Positions 23,877 through 37,280 of a stretch of DNA of 64,000 nucleotides are shown here, piece after piece (within the stretch, counting starts at the first letter, position 1; every line of letters begins with the position of its first letter). The stretch is from NCBI GenBank assembly GCA_033182465.1, contig CP137321.1, forward strand, positions 1 to 64,000, written 5' to 3'. The DNA comes from Sanghuangporus weigelae (Eukaryota > Basidiomycota > Agaricomycetes > Hymenochaetales > Hymenochaetaceae). Position numbers and translations under genes: made by a program. Under the pieces are notes generated by a model. That model was not told the DNA's origin. It did no database searches and saw only the letters and a list, made by a program, of their open reading frames with translations.

Positions 23877-25160
23877 ATGCTTGCCTTTCTTCTTTTGCTA
23901 GCCATTCTTTCTACGTTCCTTTCGTGTCATTCACAAGCCCAGACATTCACGAATCCTCTCAAAACGAGCGATGGGAGTGACCCTTTCATGGTGCACTATG
24001 AAGGGGATTATTATCTCCTCACGACGACATGGTCGAACGTCCAAATAACCCGCGCCACTACGATTTCTGGTCTGAAGACTGCGTCTCCCACGATCGTGTG
24101 GTCCGACTCGACTGCTGTGTGTCTCCCCTTTCTGCTGTAGGATCATATTTAATATGTCTTCAGAGTCGCTGCTGCAATGTTTGGGCACCTGAGCTGCACC
24201 AAATCGATGGAAGGCAAGTTGTAACTGCAAGACGAGTAAATTCTGCAAGTTTAATGTCATTTTCACCATTTCCAGTTGGTATATATACTATGCGGCCGGT
24301 GACAGCTCAAACAGTAATAATCAGCACATCAACGTACTCCAAGGTATCAATCTCTTCTTTTCATTCGATTTTCCGTTGTAAACCCCGCAATATATAGGCG
24401 GTTCAAATCCAATGGATTCCTACACTTGGAGATCAACAATCATTCCAGATATTTGGGCAATCGATGCGACAGTTGCAAATCTTGCTGGCTCCTGGTACAT
24501 ATTCTTCTCTGCATTCAGCCCGAACAACCTACAGAGCCTTTACGCCGCGCGGATGTCGAATCCTTGGACAGTTACTGGTAGCTACAGTCTCATCTCTGAA
24601 CCGACGCTCAGTTGGGAGACGGAAGGTATGCCAGTGAACGAGGGCCCGGCGGTACTCGTGAATGGCTCAAGTGTGTGGATGACATATTCAGCATCGTACT
24701 GTTGGTCTCTTTCCTGATCTTAATCTCTACGTTCCTTATCTGACTCATATAAATGCAGGTTGGACGGATGGGTACTCCCTCGGTCAGCTCACCTGGACAG
24801 GAGGAGATCCGCTCTCAGCCTCGTCCTGGACGAAATACACTGCTGGTCCTGTCTTTGAAAGCGCAAACGGAGATTACGGTCCCGGTCACAATGGCTTTTT
24901 CACGAGTCCTGATGGGTCAACGACTTATATAGTGTATCATGCATCCGAAACGAGCGATGTCGCTTGCGATGGAACGCGCCGCACCTTTGCTCAGCCAGTT
25001 GACTGGTATACCGATGGTAAGCGGCCCTATTTTCCGTATATTTGTGCCTCTGAGTGTCAGAAGCTGACGAATCGCTTGCATCAATCCAGGATCACCGAAC
25101 TTCGGAGACCCGAGGCCTACTTCAGATTTGATCCCCGTCCCACCGGGAGATGGCTCTTGA
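23877..25160 (+). CDS. Secreted GH43 glycosidase (arabinanase/arabinofuranosidase type)
   Basis: Extracellular plant cell-wall enzyme of about 329 residues with a five-bladed beta-propeller fold expected from its family. Exons 23877-24116, 24164-24213, 24276-24343, 24398-24700, 24759-25016 and 25090-25160. Residues 1-22 are a signal peptide ending SQAQ. The three GH43 acidic residues are visible: D35 in GSDPFMVHYEGDYYLLTT (general base), D142 in IWAIDATV (pKa modulator) and E201 in PVNEGPAVL (general acid). VWAPELHQIDG and FTSPDGSTTYIVYHA also fit. The second intron begins with GC (AAG|GCAAGT); the nearby GT would run into a stop. TTG-started upstream extension ignored. Exact substrate (arabinan, arabinoxylan) cannot be read from sequence alone. 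Confidence 0.9.
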
Positions 25161-25861
25161 ATTCCGAGAACTTTCTCAGCACTGTTCAAACGCATTGTAG
25201 TCGGTCTTGTCTTCATCTCGCCCCGGTCGGCATCACTTGTTTTCTTCTGTGAATGGAGTTCGTTAAATCAAATTGACCACCGATGAATTATCGAGTTGGT
25301 TGTGAGAATATCAGAGGATCTGGAGGAGTTTTGCATCATTTGCCATAATGCTACCTTCCTGAGCATAAGATAAGCCTCTGCCGGTACCACGTTGACCTAT
25401 AAAGGTGTTTTAAGCATGCACAGTTACTTTCTTGCCAAAATTGAAGTTATTTCGACACTAGACAAGGCGGAGCTCAAAAGCACTTGGCATAGGCAGAAAG
25501 AACACACCCTATTGCAAAAGCATCAGACAAGGAAGGAATAAATGTCATGCCTAGTCGCATCAGCAGTCAAGACAAAGTAACCGAGTTAAACCAACTCCGG
25601 ATCAAAATCTCCTTCATGACAAGGTAGTCGGACGTCTCTTTCGTGATGATCAGTGTCTAGATCAAGGGTTCGTAATATTCATGCGACTCGAGATGCTTTT
25701 CTGTCTTCCATTTGAAATGCCCTGCTCGCTTCATAACGTTTTTTTTTGTGTTCTGATTTTTGATTATTTCGGATCTCTAGTATCAGGCTAGAAATCAAAT
25801 TTTGTCTAAAAAATCATTCCAGTCAGTCCCGACATTATCAGTAAAAGAAAGAGTAGTTGCC

Positions 25862-26169
25862 TTTCAGATGTTCTGATCGGGAACCAAAGATCCGGAAACA
25901 CTGCCATGCGGGTATTGTTCTTCCTCTGACATTGATGTTATGTCGCTGAGCTCGACACACGATCCAGAGTTCCAGAAGCAGAAGCACGTATGTATTAGAT
26001 TCTGCAGCGGGTCGAAAGAAGGACCTTTGCGGACATATGTATGGCATGTGCCGTTAGGGAAGCGCGTTACAAATGCCTTCCGGTGACGGCAGCATCTCGG
26101 GCGCTTCGTGGCGCTTGTGCTTGATATACATGGTGAGTCATCCCTGCCGTAAATAGATTCGCGAGACAA
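25862..26169 (-). pseudogene. Orphan C-terminal coding fragment, unrecognised
   Basis: A minus-strand frame of about 100 codons reads convincingly like protein, for example FPNGTCHTYVRKGPSFDP and HTCFCFWNSGSCVEL, then an acidic MSEEEQYPHGS, and ends at a stop near 25862. It begins with TTG rather than ATG, and I find no upstream exon with a matching donor, so it may be the surviving end of a broken gene. No family recognised. Confidence 0.3.
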
Positions 26170-27189
26170 ATGTGCGAATAATTATGTATTTGCATCTGCT
26201 AAGCGCATGGCTTAGGTGGAATCAAAACGAACAAAACCATGTACTTTTTCAAATGGTAGTCTTGCTCGTGACAATAAAAGCTAAATTTAGAGAACATCAG
26301 ACCATTAGACCGCTTGAACTTGATGGACACCGTCAAGTATCGAATCGTATAGACTACTCATTTTGTCTTCTAAGAACAATGTAAGTCGGTAGCGCCACTG
26401 TCGAACATGCCAGCCGTCAAGAAGGCTTTGTACTATTCTGATTATACTAGAACGAATATTAGAAAGCACCATAGCGACCAGAACAATGGACCCGTTGAAG
26501 AAATGAGAATAAGGAGATCGTTAAAACAAAGATTGAGGTTAGAGTCAAGGCCCAACACTTTTAGTGAGGATCCGGGACTTCAACATTCTTTTGGTACACT
26601 CATGGATCAGAACAGTAATGGTCAGCTAGTACTCACTGTCATCTTCACAAAGACAGTCCAAACCGGTTGCCTGCCCAATGCTGCCCAAAGAGCAAAATAC
26701 AATGACATGGAAGTTGATGAGTACACTGCCTAAGCGTCTAGTTTGACAGATACCATCATCGTAACTCGCTCTTGTCGCATCAAGCGAAAAAGATCCATTG
26801 TCAAAGTAACATAAAGAGCAAATCGGGTGGTAAAGATCCGTGAGTGTGATTCGGGGCTTGAGAGTAGTTCAGAAGAGGAGAAAGAACAAAGCAATTTCAG
26901 GACGAGATGGTGAGGGCGACAACCGTTGAATGAAAAGCGGGAGTCCTGTGATATTGTAGACTGAGACCCAGATGTATATACAGATCAGATGAATGGAAGA
27001 AGGGACACTCATGCCTATTGCGGCGGCTCAGCAAAGTGTAAACAGACCAGAGGAATCCGAAACTTCAGACGTCATGTAATTGGGAAAGCCACTGTCGTGT
27101 CTTTCAGCAACGTTCTCAATGGTTGCGTGTGAATGCATTGCAAATGTTTTATTCCCGCCAAGGAAGCAGAGTAGAATGAAATAGGTGGC

Positions 27190-27850
27190 GCACTGTCTAT
27201 ATCAAATCGCACATGTAGTACTCTAAGCCCTTGACGTAAATCGAAGTTCGAGCAATCCGTCCATGCGCTACAAAAACATTATCTTTGTCAGGTTTACTTG
27301 TAGCTATGAATACAGACGTCAAAGGATGCACCAAGAAGTCCCTCCATCCGACGCTAAAAATTGATCTCGAGTGAAATCCGAGGTCACTTCGTTTCTTGGC
27401 ACGCACAAAGAATGACGCAGACGAACTGAAAATATCTTAGATTTCACCGGGAGATTACCTCGACGTTTCCACGCACGTCGATCTTCGGTACGAAAAAGGT
27501 GTTTTGTAGGTCGTTAAAGCCGTTACTCTCGTCCAAGAAGATCTCAAAAATAAAAAGGTAAAAATAAAAATAAATTGATACTGAGTCCAATGAGCCGCGG
27601 CGGACGTATGGAGACTTCAAACTCCGTCGGCCCGAGCCATTCCAGCTCACCTGCTGACACTTTCTTGGTGTTTTGTTTGGCTTCTCTTCGCAGTTTCTAA
27701 GACCGTGACAGTTCTCTGACGGGACGAGCAACCACGGAGAGCTTTCGGCGCGGGGTAATCGCGCTTCCAGCCAGAAGCTTGCATAAGTCCGTTTGCCCTT
27801 CTTCCCCCCCCTCACATGCTGTACTTCCCTCATCCGAGGTTTAGGCACGT
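27190..27850 (-). pseudogene. Coding-like relic, unrecognised
   Basis: Minus-strand segments read ELEWLGPTEFEVSIRPPRL, then FLDESNGFNDLQNTFFVP, then GWRDFLVHPLTSVFIATSK and HGRIARTSIYVKGLEYY before a stop. Possible introns occur between them (for example GTAATC...TTTTCAG at about 27456-27422), but the phases do not agree throughout, so this looks like a decayed single gene. No family recognised. Confidence 0.25.
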
Positions 27851-30343
27851 ATAACCTGATTTATACGGGTACAACCGACGGGAGAAAAGGTAGTTTGGGA
27901 ACGATCATCCCAAAGAGGATATGCCGCACCGAAATTAGCACAGGATAGTCAGATTGCGGACCGTCACTCGGTGAAACGGGCTTAAGCTGCAACGAAGTGG
28001 AAGAAATCCGTTGCATATTTAGAACATATATAAAAGGATGATTGCGTCAGTGGCTGGCCGGGTGCGATTATTGTCAATGCGATGCTACGCAGATGCTCGT
28101 TCATGGCTCCTAAACGCCCGACTGGCTCTTCAGATGCACATGCATCGTACTCAAGGCATGCATTCTTTTTCATACCTTGGATGTTATACATATCTTATAC
28201 CAGAAAGACATACGGAGCACAATACCAACCGGGTACCGGAAGTAGCCGAATTGTCCTCCAGAGATATCTCTACAGGAGTGCGCAGGTGATCATTCGTGTA
28301 TGTCTTGAGCAGAAAACAATCGCATGGTCCGCCAATGAACAAAGTTCAGGAGTCTAGCTTTATAGTTGATCCTAATGAATGATGGTGAGAGTATGAGAGA
28401 AGCGAGAAACTGGAAAGGTCGATGAACCCACCACTGGTAGGCATTTGATGTCCTCCTTCCTTCCGGGAAACCAAAGGCACAAAAACCTCCGAGGCGGAAC
28501 ATATCAACCCTATCGGCATCGACGGAGAGGAGTTCGGATATGTCGAAGTGCGAAAATTCGACATATCAAAATGGATATCAAGCACAACATAGGAGCTCCG
28601 AGATACCTTGGACATTCACGACAGGACTCGACAGAATATTTGCGTGATTCAGACAACCGATAGGCGGAGATCATCGAAGGGAGGAGTGAACAAAACGATA
28701 CTGATGCGCATACCTTCCATCCTCGATCCGGAGGATCAGCACTGAGACCGCCGAACAAAAGTCCAAGACGAAATACGTCTTGCAATCCGATATCCAATTC
28801 ACAAAAAGCTAATTAAAGTCCCATCATCGCGTAGCATCGTCGCATCGTCATCCATCTCACCACATTCATAGCCTCGCACTCTCAGATAGTCGCATCCTCT
28901 GCCCAAATAGGAAGTTTTTCCCTGGTGATCCAGCCCAAGAATCGATTCCACCCTGATATGCCGTAGTCATTCGCGCAGAAGCGCATACGAAAGCCATATT
29001 CCGAGTGATACAGACAGGAACACGCGATCCCTAATTCCCTGAGTTGCGAAGCGTTTTTGGGCGCGCGTACTGAGCTCGGGAGTTGTCTCGAAATATGATA
29101 TCAGGTGAAAATCCATGTGCAATGATGGGCGAGCACGTTGTCGCGAAACGATATATAGAGTTTTCATAAAACATTATAGACCTCTGAAACGTTCGATAAT
29201 ATTGAAGTCGTTTATTCCATCAGAAGTCCTCAACTTGGCCTACTTCTGTAAATCAGGAGCAGCTTGAGTCGTAAGGGGCAGCTCTGAATGCGATACGATA
29301 TAGCCAGCGGCCGTCGGCGGATTGGGAACTTCAGGATTTCGCAGATATAGAGCTTCCATTCCGAATAGGGGTCAATCAAGCGGGAGAGGGGCAAGGAAGA
29401 GGAGAACACAGAACAGAGAGCGAAACTGGATCCGAATGAACGAAGAACCTGCCCCGCACGATGTAAAAGCCTAACGAGGAGACGAGTCTTCTCCGGAGCT
29501 ACCTAACGGGAAGATGACGGAGATGAGAAAAACAGGCCGAGTGGGGGAGCGATATGTGCCTCTTGCTTGCCCCAGGCGGAACGGGAAGGTGAAGACATGA
29601 CGCGTCGAATGAGGCCTACCTGACAAAATAATCGCTCATGAGAGGACCAGAGGGCAAGTACGGAGGATGTACAGTACAAGGCAGGTGATCTCGACTGATC
29701 CGGGGTGCGGAGAGAAACTGGTCCCAGAAAGAGTAGGGAAGGGACTTGCGATGCGTAACACAATCACATTGGAGGTCAGAGTGCTCTGCCCACAGGCATG
29801 CTAAATGGAAATCCGGGCAGAAAGGACAACAATATGGACTAGTTTGATGATGTATAGACATTGTTGTACTGGCGGCGTGCCGGTGATTGGACTGCAAGTA
29901 CCAAGTACCAAGATGTCGCGTGCTCTTGTCCGTTAGACCGTCAGGCCGGCGTCGGAATACCCTCGGAGACAGCAAAAGGGACAGATGGGGACAGAGAGAG
30001 ACAGGAATACAGCTATGGAAGTGTGTACTGTATGTGCTGCTTGTCTCGATTCGCTCAGAAGGATATCCATATGCGAAGTGTACAGCGCATAACCGGCTCA
30101 TCCTACGGCAACACTTCCCGAGTGTCCTACTAAGCACAGTAATAGTAACAGTAGCAGTAGCAGTATAGTACAGTATCAGCACTTATTTCTTTTTTTCCAA
30201 AGAAGATCACATAACCATGTGCTACCTCACCTCTCTCAATTATATATAATAGTATCCCAGTCATCCCTTTATGCCGTCAAATAAATTCCAGCCCCCGGTC
30301 TTCTCCTCTGTCTGAACAAGGCGCATCATTGCTAGTCTCCGTC

Positions 30344-32360
30344 ATGGACTTCCAGTCTTCCAGAGCCCAGTTTGCATTGGACGCGGCAGCTGTGTCTGTG
30401 CTGAATGCATGGGAGAACTCCCAGAGACACCGTCCGAGTGCCAGTACCATCCATCGGCCGCCTATGCGTTATAGCAACGGATTTCCTGTTTCTCCAATTA
30501 CGCCCTCTCCATCTCCGCCGTCGTCAACCAGTTTGACGTTGAGCAACCGATGGACGCCGTGTCCGTCGTCGATGAGCGAGTATGAGATGCTTCAACTGCA
30601 TCGAGCTATGATGCCGGCAACGGCACCCATACCCGACCGAGAGCCGTGTTTACCGGCTAGTAACGCCCAGGCTCAATTCTTTAACTTTGATTTCTCTCTG
30701 CCCAACCTCCCACACTTTCCAGTTCAACAACAACCACAACATCCCCAACAGACCTTTCAGCAGCAGCGCTGCTCGCCACCTCTTCCAACACCGACGACAC
30801 CGTCTTCATCATCTACGTTGTTCAACTCACCGCCAGTCTCACCTGCGAGTGACATGAACTACCGTCGCGAATCTCCGAGTTCAAGCCACTCTTCCTCTGG
30901 TACGAAGCGAGTTTCCGACGAGTGCTCATCTTCGACGGCATCAAGCGCAAAGAAGCCAAGAGCGTACGCAAGCCTCAAAGACTACGTGCCCCCAGATGTC
31001 ACTGGTCTGTCCAAGAGGGAAGCTCGGCTCGTTAAGAACCGCGCTGCAGCTTTCCTCAGCCGTCAACGCAAACGAGAGGAATTCGAACTTATGGAAATGT
31101 ATGTAATCTTATCCGGTGCATTGGTGTTGTATTCTGATGCTCTCTGACAGTCGCGTTGCTGAATTGGAACGAGAAAACGCTCGTCTGCGCGAGATGGCAG
31201 ATGGTGCCTCACCAGATCCTTCTTCATCGACAGACTCTTCTGAACTTGATCTACTCCGCATGCAACTCGCAGCGTCCCGCCAACGGGAATCCGAACTCGT
31301 ACATCGTCTCGAAATGTTGAAGCATGAGCAGCAGAAAGTCAAGATGGAAGCAAACGAACCGAGTTTGAGCGATGGGACCAGCTCGGGAGCAAATTCCCCT
31401 GTCATGGCGCCTACTTTGCCCTTCAGAAACATTGTTTCCAACCCAAAGGCTGGCGCAAGCCTTGGACTCATGGTTCGCTTCCTCTCTTCACAGAAGGTTT
31501 CATTCGCTTTGATTAATGAGCTTTATTTGCTTTAGGTCCTGCTCTGTGCACTACCGTCACTGCTATCACAGCCCTCTTCTAACTCGCGTTCCACGCTTCC
31601 AACCCCCCAATCGTTCTTTGATACTATCCAATGGGATGCATCGTCTATTTTTCAAACGTCGACATCTGCGACAATTGATGAAATTCCATCGTGGGAACTT
31701 GATTTCTCGGGCACTCAATCAGGCGCAACTACCGGGAACATGGACATGGACGTTGATTACGCAAGCATGCACGACGCGAAAGAAGAAGAGCCTGAATGGC
31801 AGAAGCTTGAGCTTGGACTTGATGGCGGCGAGGGCATGGGCATTGCGGGTTTGGGATTGGGCTCTCTTGACATTTCGTTTGCGACCACCCGAACTAAGGA
31901 CGGCAAGTTCCGCGTTCGCGTCCACTCCTCCGCATCTTCATCAGCATCAGCACTAGTCAGTCCGTCAAAGCCGGAGACCATCTCCCCAACTCCGGACGAT
32001 CTTGCCAATACGATGCACACGGGGCTATCAGCATCACTCCCGTCTCCCGCCCAGTCACATTCCGCTTCAACTCCCGAGGTAGACACAAACGTCAACCCGC
32101 TCGCCTTCTCCTTCGTCGATGCTGACCCACTAGGGCCCTTCCTAGGCGCAGGGTCTTCTCCAACGGGGACGGCTACTTTCGAACTCGGTGCCCCATTCGA
32201 CTTGGCTGGTTCTAACGCCGATCCTAGACAGCGCATTTCCGGGTTTTCCGGATTTGAAGCAGGCATGAGGACGGGAGAACGTCGCCGTGTGCGCATCGCG
32301 CTTCGCAGCTTACCACAGCAGGGCGGCGAAGGCGGCGAATGGGAGATCGAGGTGCGATGA
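30344..32360 (+). CDS. bZIP transcription factor, copy A
   Basis: Nuclear DNA-binding protein of about 633 residues. Exons 30344-31098, 31151-31472 and 31536-32360. The basic region KREARLVKNRAAAFLSRQRK (about 224-243) is followed by a leucine zipper that starts ELMEIRVAELERENARLREM; the first intron falls exactly between basic region and zipper. A second coiled stretch (LDLLRMQLAASRQRESELVH) follows. The N-terminal 200 residues are Ser/Pro/Gln-rich; the C-terminal third is acidic and contains DPLGPFLGAGSSPTGT. The NRAAAxxSRxRKR core is of the ATF/Hac1-like kind, but I cannot place it more closely. Copy B at 37281-39242 (minus) is a clear paralogue with identical intron positions. A TTG-started extension upstream is ignored. 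Confidence 0.87.
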
Positions 32361-35300
32361 TCAGCACTCTCTCTCTTCTCTGATTGTTTCATCTTCGCAT
32401 TTCACTCTATACTTCTCCCTTCCCTATTGTTTCTTGGTAGCGTTCGCTCTCCACGCTATGCTATGCTATTTTCTATGCTCATCGGATCGGATTTACTGCT
32501 TTTCCCCTATCTCTTGGGTGCTAGGGTGCACGATATATTTATATCTCTTCTTCGCCCTCCGCCCTTTCGATCACTTTACGCGATATGCTCTCCTATGCCA
32601 TCCCCTCCTTTCACGCCTCACTGCCTCTTCTTCGAGATCCACCATTCTTCCAGAAACTTGAATTACCGTCGATTATTTAGCCAACTCGACCCTCAACAGT
32701 ATCTTGTATTTATCGAGAGGTACCTCATTAGCAGCAGTATTTACGAAAATCATGAGTACGGTTGTATATATTTTTGTTGGCCGTATTTCATATCATATCA
32801 TTCATATTTCAACAAGTTTCGCATCGTATATCATCAATACCCGTACATTTTTTCAATTGCATTTTGCCTTTGCCGTCACATTTTTTTTGTTCATTTCTGT
32901 TTGTTTGTTTTTTCTCGTGAATTTTGCTTGATTTTCTTGATAGATTGCATTGGTAGAGTTTCTGTAATGTTTTATTGCATCGAGCATCTGTTTATAGAGA
33001 GCACAATCATAATAACACTTGCATTGAAATATCTCACACCTCTATTTCGAGCAGGTTGGACGGTTTTAGCGGTCAATTCAGCTTCGGGTTTGCCGGATGA
33101 GTGTCCACATGACATGACAAATACTTGCCCTGCGGAATCATGGTCTTTGCGTTAGTGCAACAACATATGTACCTTGCATAATTAGTAAGGACTTACCATG
33201 AACTCATCCGAAGTCCCGCCTGCTCAACGCGAGTGCCTTCGATATGCTGTCATGATGGTGGCGCGTATGGGTCGGAAGTAGCACAAAGAAGGATACTATG
33301 TCGGTCCAAATGGATAAACACACAGTCGAGAAGGACCACGGTGAACTCCCGCTTTCATCTAGCTCTGAAGAAACATATGGCATGTTTCCCGGAATGTGCC
33401 GCCCAGGAACAAGTGAACTATGCAGGGCTGGCGACACACAATTAGCGTAGCGCATGGATTGAATAAGTAACACAAATGGCCGATCAAAGCCAAAGAATTG
33501 TCGATCGCGGAACCGCATGCAACCTCCTGCCTCATTCTCTCGTAAAGCGGAAGGATCGGCGACAGCCTCGCTCATAATGGATTATATACGGCATATGATG
33601 CAACAAGATGAACGAGAACGAACGAAAGCGGTCATAGGAGGCGTTAGAAACATACGAATTCTTGCGTCCCTGACGAACTTTGGACAATCCGCACATGGTC
33701 TGCGAATCTGAAAAGTTGTCATGTTAGTTTGCTCTGATGTTCAGAAAATGAACGCACAACAATAGAAAAAAGACTAGTTTTTAGGTTCATAATCACACCG
33801 TTCTTCATCTGAAGCCCATTTCTTAGTCGCTTCGTTCGTCTTGTTCATTTTATAATCCTCCCATCATTTATCGAGGCGACGGCGGAAAGCGACGGCAGAA
33901 CATCTCTTGGATGTTGAGAGCACGCGGAACAGGTGCAGATAATTATTGGCATGCGCTTCAAACCGTCTCTTCAATAAATTTGTGTTTGATAACGTGAGGG
34001 AGAATAAAATAGTAGCGACACCGTGAGAGTACGACACGAGAACTCGACCTTCTTGGACCTTTCTCGGGATGCATGTAACTCTTGGTCTTTCCTCTACAAG
34101 GCAGGATAGACAGAAGAATTGACTTGTTATCAGCTCGTCGGGCGCCGTATCGCATGCCTCGCGCGCGGGAAGAAGGCTTCTTAGGACGAAGTACTAAGAA
34201 GCGAGGCTCGGCGCGGCTGCGAGCGCGTGCAACGACCCACAGATAACAAGAGGAACAGTGGTAGACCTAGCTAGGGGTGCGCAGAAGTAAATGCTGCATA
34301 GCTCTAGAGTCTGAGTCGCACAGAAAGGGTCCAAATATCTGCACTTCAAAGCCGCTATAACTCCTTTTCCACTCCACGAGCGATAGCAGATACTGAGATA
34401 GAGGCGCAGTAGAGAGAAGTCTCTGGAGTCGTATCATTTCAGATGATAGTCGAAGTACAATATAGAAACAACACCGATTCCCGCGAAATGGCCGACAGGG
34501 GCTCACAATTCAAATTGACCTCGAACTTCTAATCGAGCTCGGCGATATAGACTTGCTGATGCGCTAGCAATGACGACAGGAGAGCCGTCGAGGATCTTCG
34601 AGGATCCAGAGAGATATTATCTCGTGTGATCTGCAGAGCCGTCGTGGCACTGAATCGGGAACAGGCAACACTGAGTTGAAGCGTCCTGTCACGGCAAAAC
34701 ATGAAAATTGATACCCGGCATGTTGACTTTCCGATGAAAACATACCGAAGAGGACACTGACAAGGATGAGAAGAGAGACGGTAGAAGATTTGTAAAACCT
34801 ACGCATAGCGTCTAGATTCTGCACAACAACTAGTCCTCCCACACGCAGCACCCCGTAAATATGATTCATCACTTCGACGATAATGATAAGTACGGCTGAT
34901 GCATGATTGTATGCCGAGAGGTCAACCCGTCTGACCACATAAGCTGAAAATAAATATGATGCACATGCACATGCTTCAGCTCGTCCTCGGTCCTCGTAAA
35001 GACAATGACCTTAACTCCGAGCTTCCACTGGATTGCTAGACTAGAACTCTATTTCCTCTCTTTGTCGGAGAACTAGGACGCGAAGATACGGACGACTGCC
35101 AGAAAGCATTCTACATTCATCCATTCTTGATAATCACATGGGCCAAGTCGGCCTCTCTATTCTGTCCCTTCTAGATTTCTGGGCTCAATGAGGAGAGTGT
35201 GGAATAGGAGTCGTCGTCGTGGGTTGGGTAGAGATAAGTGAAGAGGACTAGCTAGAACTAGGTGATTCTAATTGGTCATCAGTTCTCACATATTACATCA

Positions 35301-37280
35301 TTTTATTCTTATGTAATTGCTCCTCCACGGTAGAGGTAGACATCTTTTCCTCGACCACTGAGGACATTCGGGCGTCACTCGGAATTCGAAATCACCAATC
35401 CAATGATTTCGATCCAATCTTCCCCCTTCAAAGCCGGGCACCCGGTGCATCACGTTCAATCGAACCACGACCGCGCGAAACTCGGTCGTATCCCGCCGCC
35501 TCGACATCTTCCCGAGGATTTGAATATTAATACAACGAAGACATATACAATACATGACCAACGCTGACGGACCAATGAATCACCATACATATCAGTCCAT
35601 CAATCTGAATGGCAAATGACCGGACGACCCACCCTCGGCAGAGATCGACAGAAGTAGTTTGATTGGCTTTAGATAGCGCATCCTTCCTTCGACAGTCTTC
35701 CTTGGGCCAGGTTCTTCCAACTCCGTGCGTGTGCTTCAATCCGTGATCTCCAATTTCTCCGGAGCATCTACTTCCTCATTCAGTTCGGCGTCGTATCCGG
35801 GAGCAGGCGGACGTATTTTTGTAAATTGTGTCTTGCAAGGAGCGAAACTACAAATTTTCCGGGAACGGCGCGACTTGTTTGTCATGAAGAAGCCATACAG
35901 GTGAAGGGACCATTTACTGAAGACGGTCTCGATTTTAAAGGGCTGTTGCTATAATAACAACTCTTCTCCATACAGTCCTCGAATTGACTGAGAATTGCAG
36001 AACCTGGCTAGAAGTCGCATCAACGCTTTCGGGGCACCCTGGATGTATATAACAAAGACGCATTCACTACAGTCAGCAGTGGAGAACATCGATGGAAAAG
36101 GATCTGGAGGCTCTGGAGGAGCACGTAATTAAGGAAGCATTCCCAGAAGCTGTAAATTTCCACAAACGCAACTGCATCCAGCTTTGTGGTTCATCCGGTC
36201 CCGGTCCCGCTCAAGCAGCTCAATGATACATACGTACTCAGGAAGCTGAATCCATCGTAACCCCATCTTCCTTCACAGAATGATTTATGATTAGGAGCTT
36301 TTATTCGTGACAACTACAGAAGGGCGTATATGCGGCAGGACTAGGCTGGGCGTCGTATAACGCACTGGCATCTTCTCTAAGATCTTGCGCTGAAAACTTA
36401 CTTTCAATTTTCAGTCGAGTTCGCGTCACAAGCTCTAGTTCTTTCGTTTCACTTTTTCTCAGCCGCACAATAAACATCCAAACGTATTTTCTCCTTGAAT
36501 GGGACCACACATCTCAGCCTCTATCATTCTATCGGAGCGAGTTCAGATTGGGGGACCAAGTATCCATATATTATGTGGAAGGATGCGACAAAAGGTTTAG
36601 GGTCATTGAACCCCCGTTATTCTCTTCGTAGCTTCGAGTCCCGTGGCACAAGGATGTCCTTCTTTCTTGAAATACGATTATCGATGATCATGCGAAGAAG
36701 CCTGCACAAATACCCTGCAGCCTCGTATAGCTCGCCAAAGGCCGCTATAGGCAAGCATCACAAACAAAATATTTGAATCGCACACACGCGTACTAATAAT
36801 AGGTTAAGGAATCATATAGCATTCAGTGATACAATAAATTACTTCGTACTTTTTCTTCTGAATACATATATCGCATCTACTGCGTATTATCATACTGTTG
36901 CAACGCAGAGCACCCAAGAGACGCCAAGCTCAAGAAAGCAGTAAGAGAGAACATAAGACAAAGGTAGAACTGCGAAAATTGCACGGCAAGATATTGAATA
37001 GAAAGAAGTTGTAGCGGCAGGAGTAAAGAGCGCGAACATCGAAAGGAGAGGAGCAGTCGGGAATAAGCAGGCTGGCTCGACAGCCAAACAATAAACACAG
37101 CAGGTGTGGAAAGGCAGGAATGGTATAAACAATGAGGAGAGCGGTACAGGAGAGCTGAGAGCAGCAGAGAACACCAGAGGTATAACTGGGCAGAGCAGGA
37201 CAAAAAATGTAGAGAACGATGGGTGAAGCTGAGACTGGCATAAAGCATGCCAAGAAATGATTTACACGAAAGGAATGATA
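32361..37280. other. Spacer between the two convergent bZIP genes
   Basis: Nearly 5 kb without a gene I can name. The flanks (32.4-33.1 and 36.85-37.25 kb) are T-rich on the sense strand of each bZIP gene and look like 3' UTR sequence. A minus frame at 33204-33575 (123 codons, ATG start) and the membrane-like relic at 34533-34945 are the only stretches with protein-like character. Confidence 0.5.
34533..34945 (-). pseudogene. Membrane-protein-like relic
   Basis: After a TTTATTTTCAG acceptor a minus-strand exon reads AYNHASAVLIIIVEVMNHIY and FYKSSTVSLLILVSVLFG (two hydrophobic segments), then a good intron (GTATGT...GTGACAG, 34736-34671 region). The following exon reads LSVACSRFSATTALQITRDN to AELD and a stop, but in a frame one base off. 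I found no upstream exons. Plan resembles the C-terminal half of a multi-pass protein; family not recognised. Confidence 0.3.

Larger units (their letters stand above)
25161..30343. other. Five-kilobase gene-poor region
   Basis: No gene I can name. It holds two coding-like relics (25862-26169 and 27190-27850, both minus, entered separately). Around 28.3-28.8 kb and 29.27-29.6 kb several minus-strand stretches are open over 30-80 codons with plausible splice ends but conflicting frames. A run of eight C lies at 27804-27811 and an AGTAGC/AGTAAC microsatellite at about 30137-30170. The last 150 bases, with TTATATATAATAG at about 30239, are promoter of the first bZIP gene. Confidence 0.5.

Noticed and set aside
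29616-30182. Open frame of 188 codons on the minus strand
   Set aside because: It runs through a microsatellite and has low-complexity His/Ser/Cys composition with no motif. It probably lies in promoter sequence.
31473-31535. Hac1-type unconventional intron in the bZIP genes
   Set aside because: Both introns have ordinary GT...AG ends, sit at ordinary lengths (52-63 nt) and lack the paired stem-loops cut by Ire1. The basic region does not clearly separate Hac1-type from other ATF-like proteins.
32427-33155. Open frame of 242 codons behind bZIP copy A
   Set aside because: It begins without ATG, translates to a Phe/Tyr/Ile-rich string typical of T-rich 3' UTR, and shows no domain.
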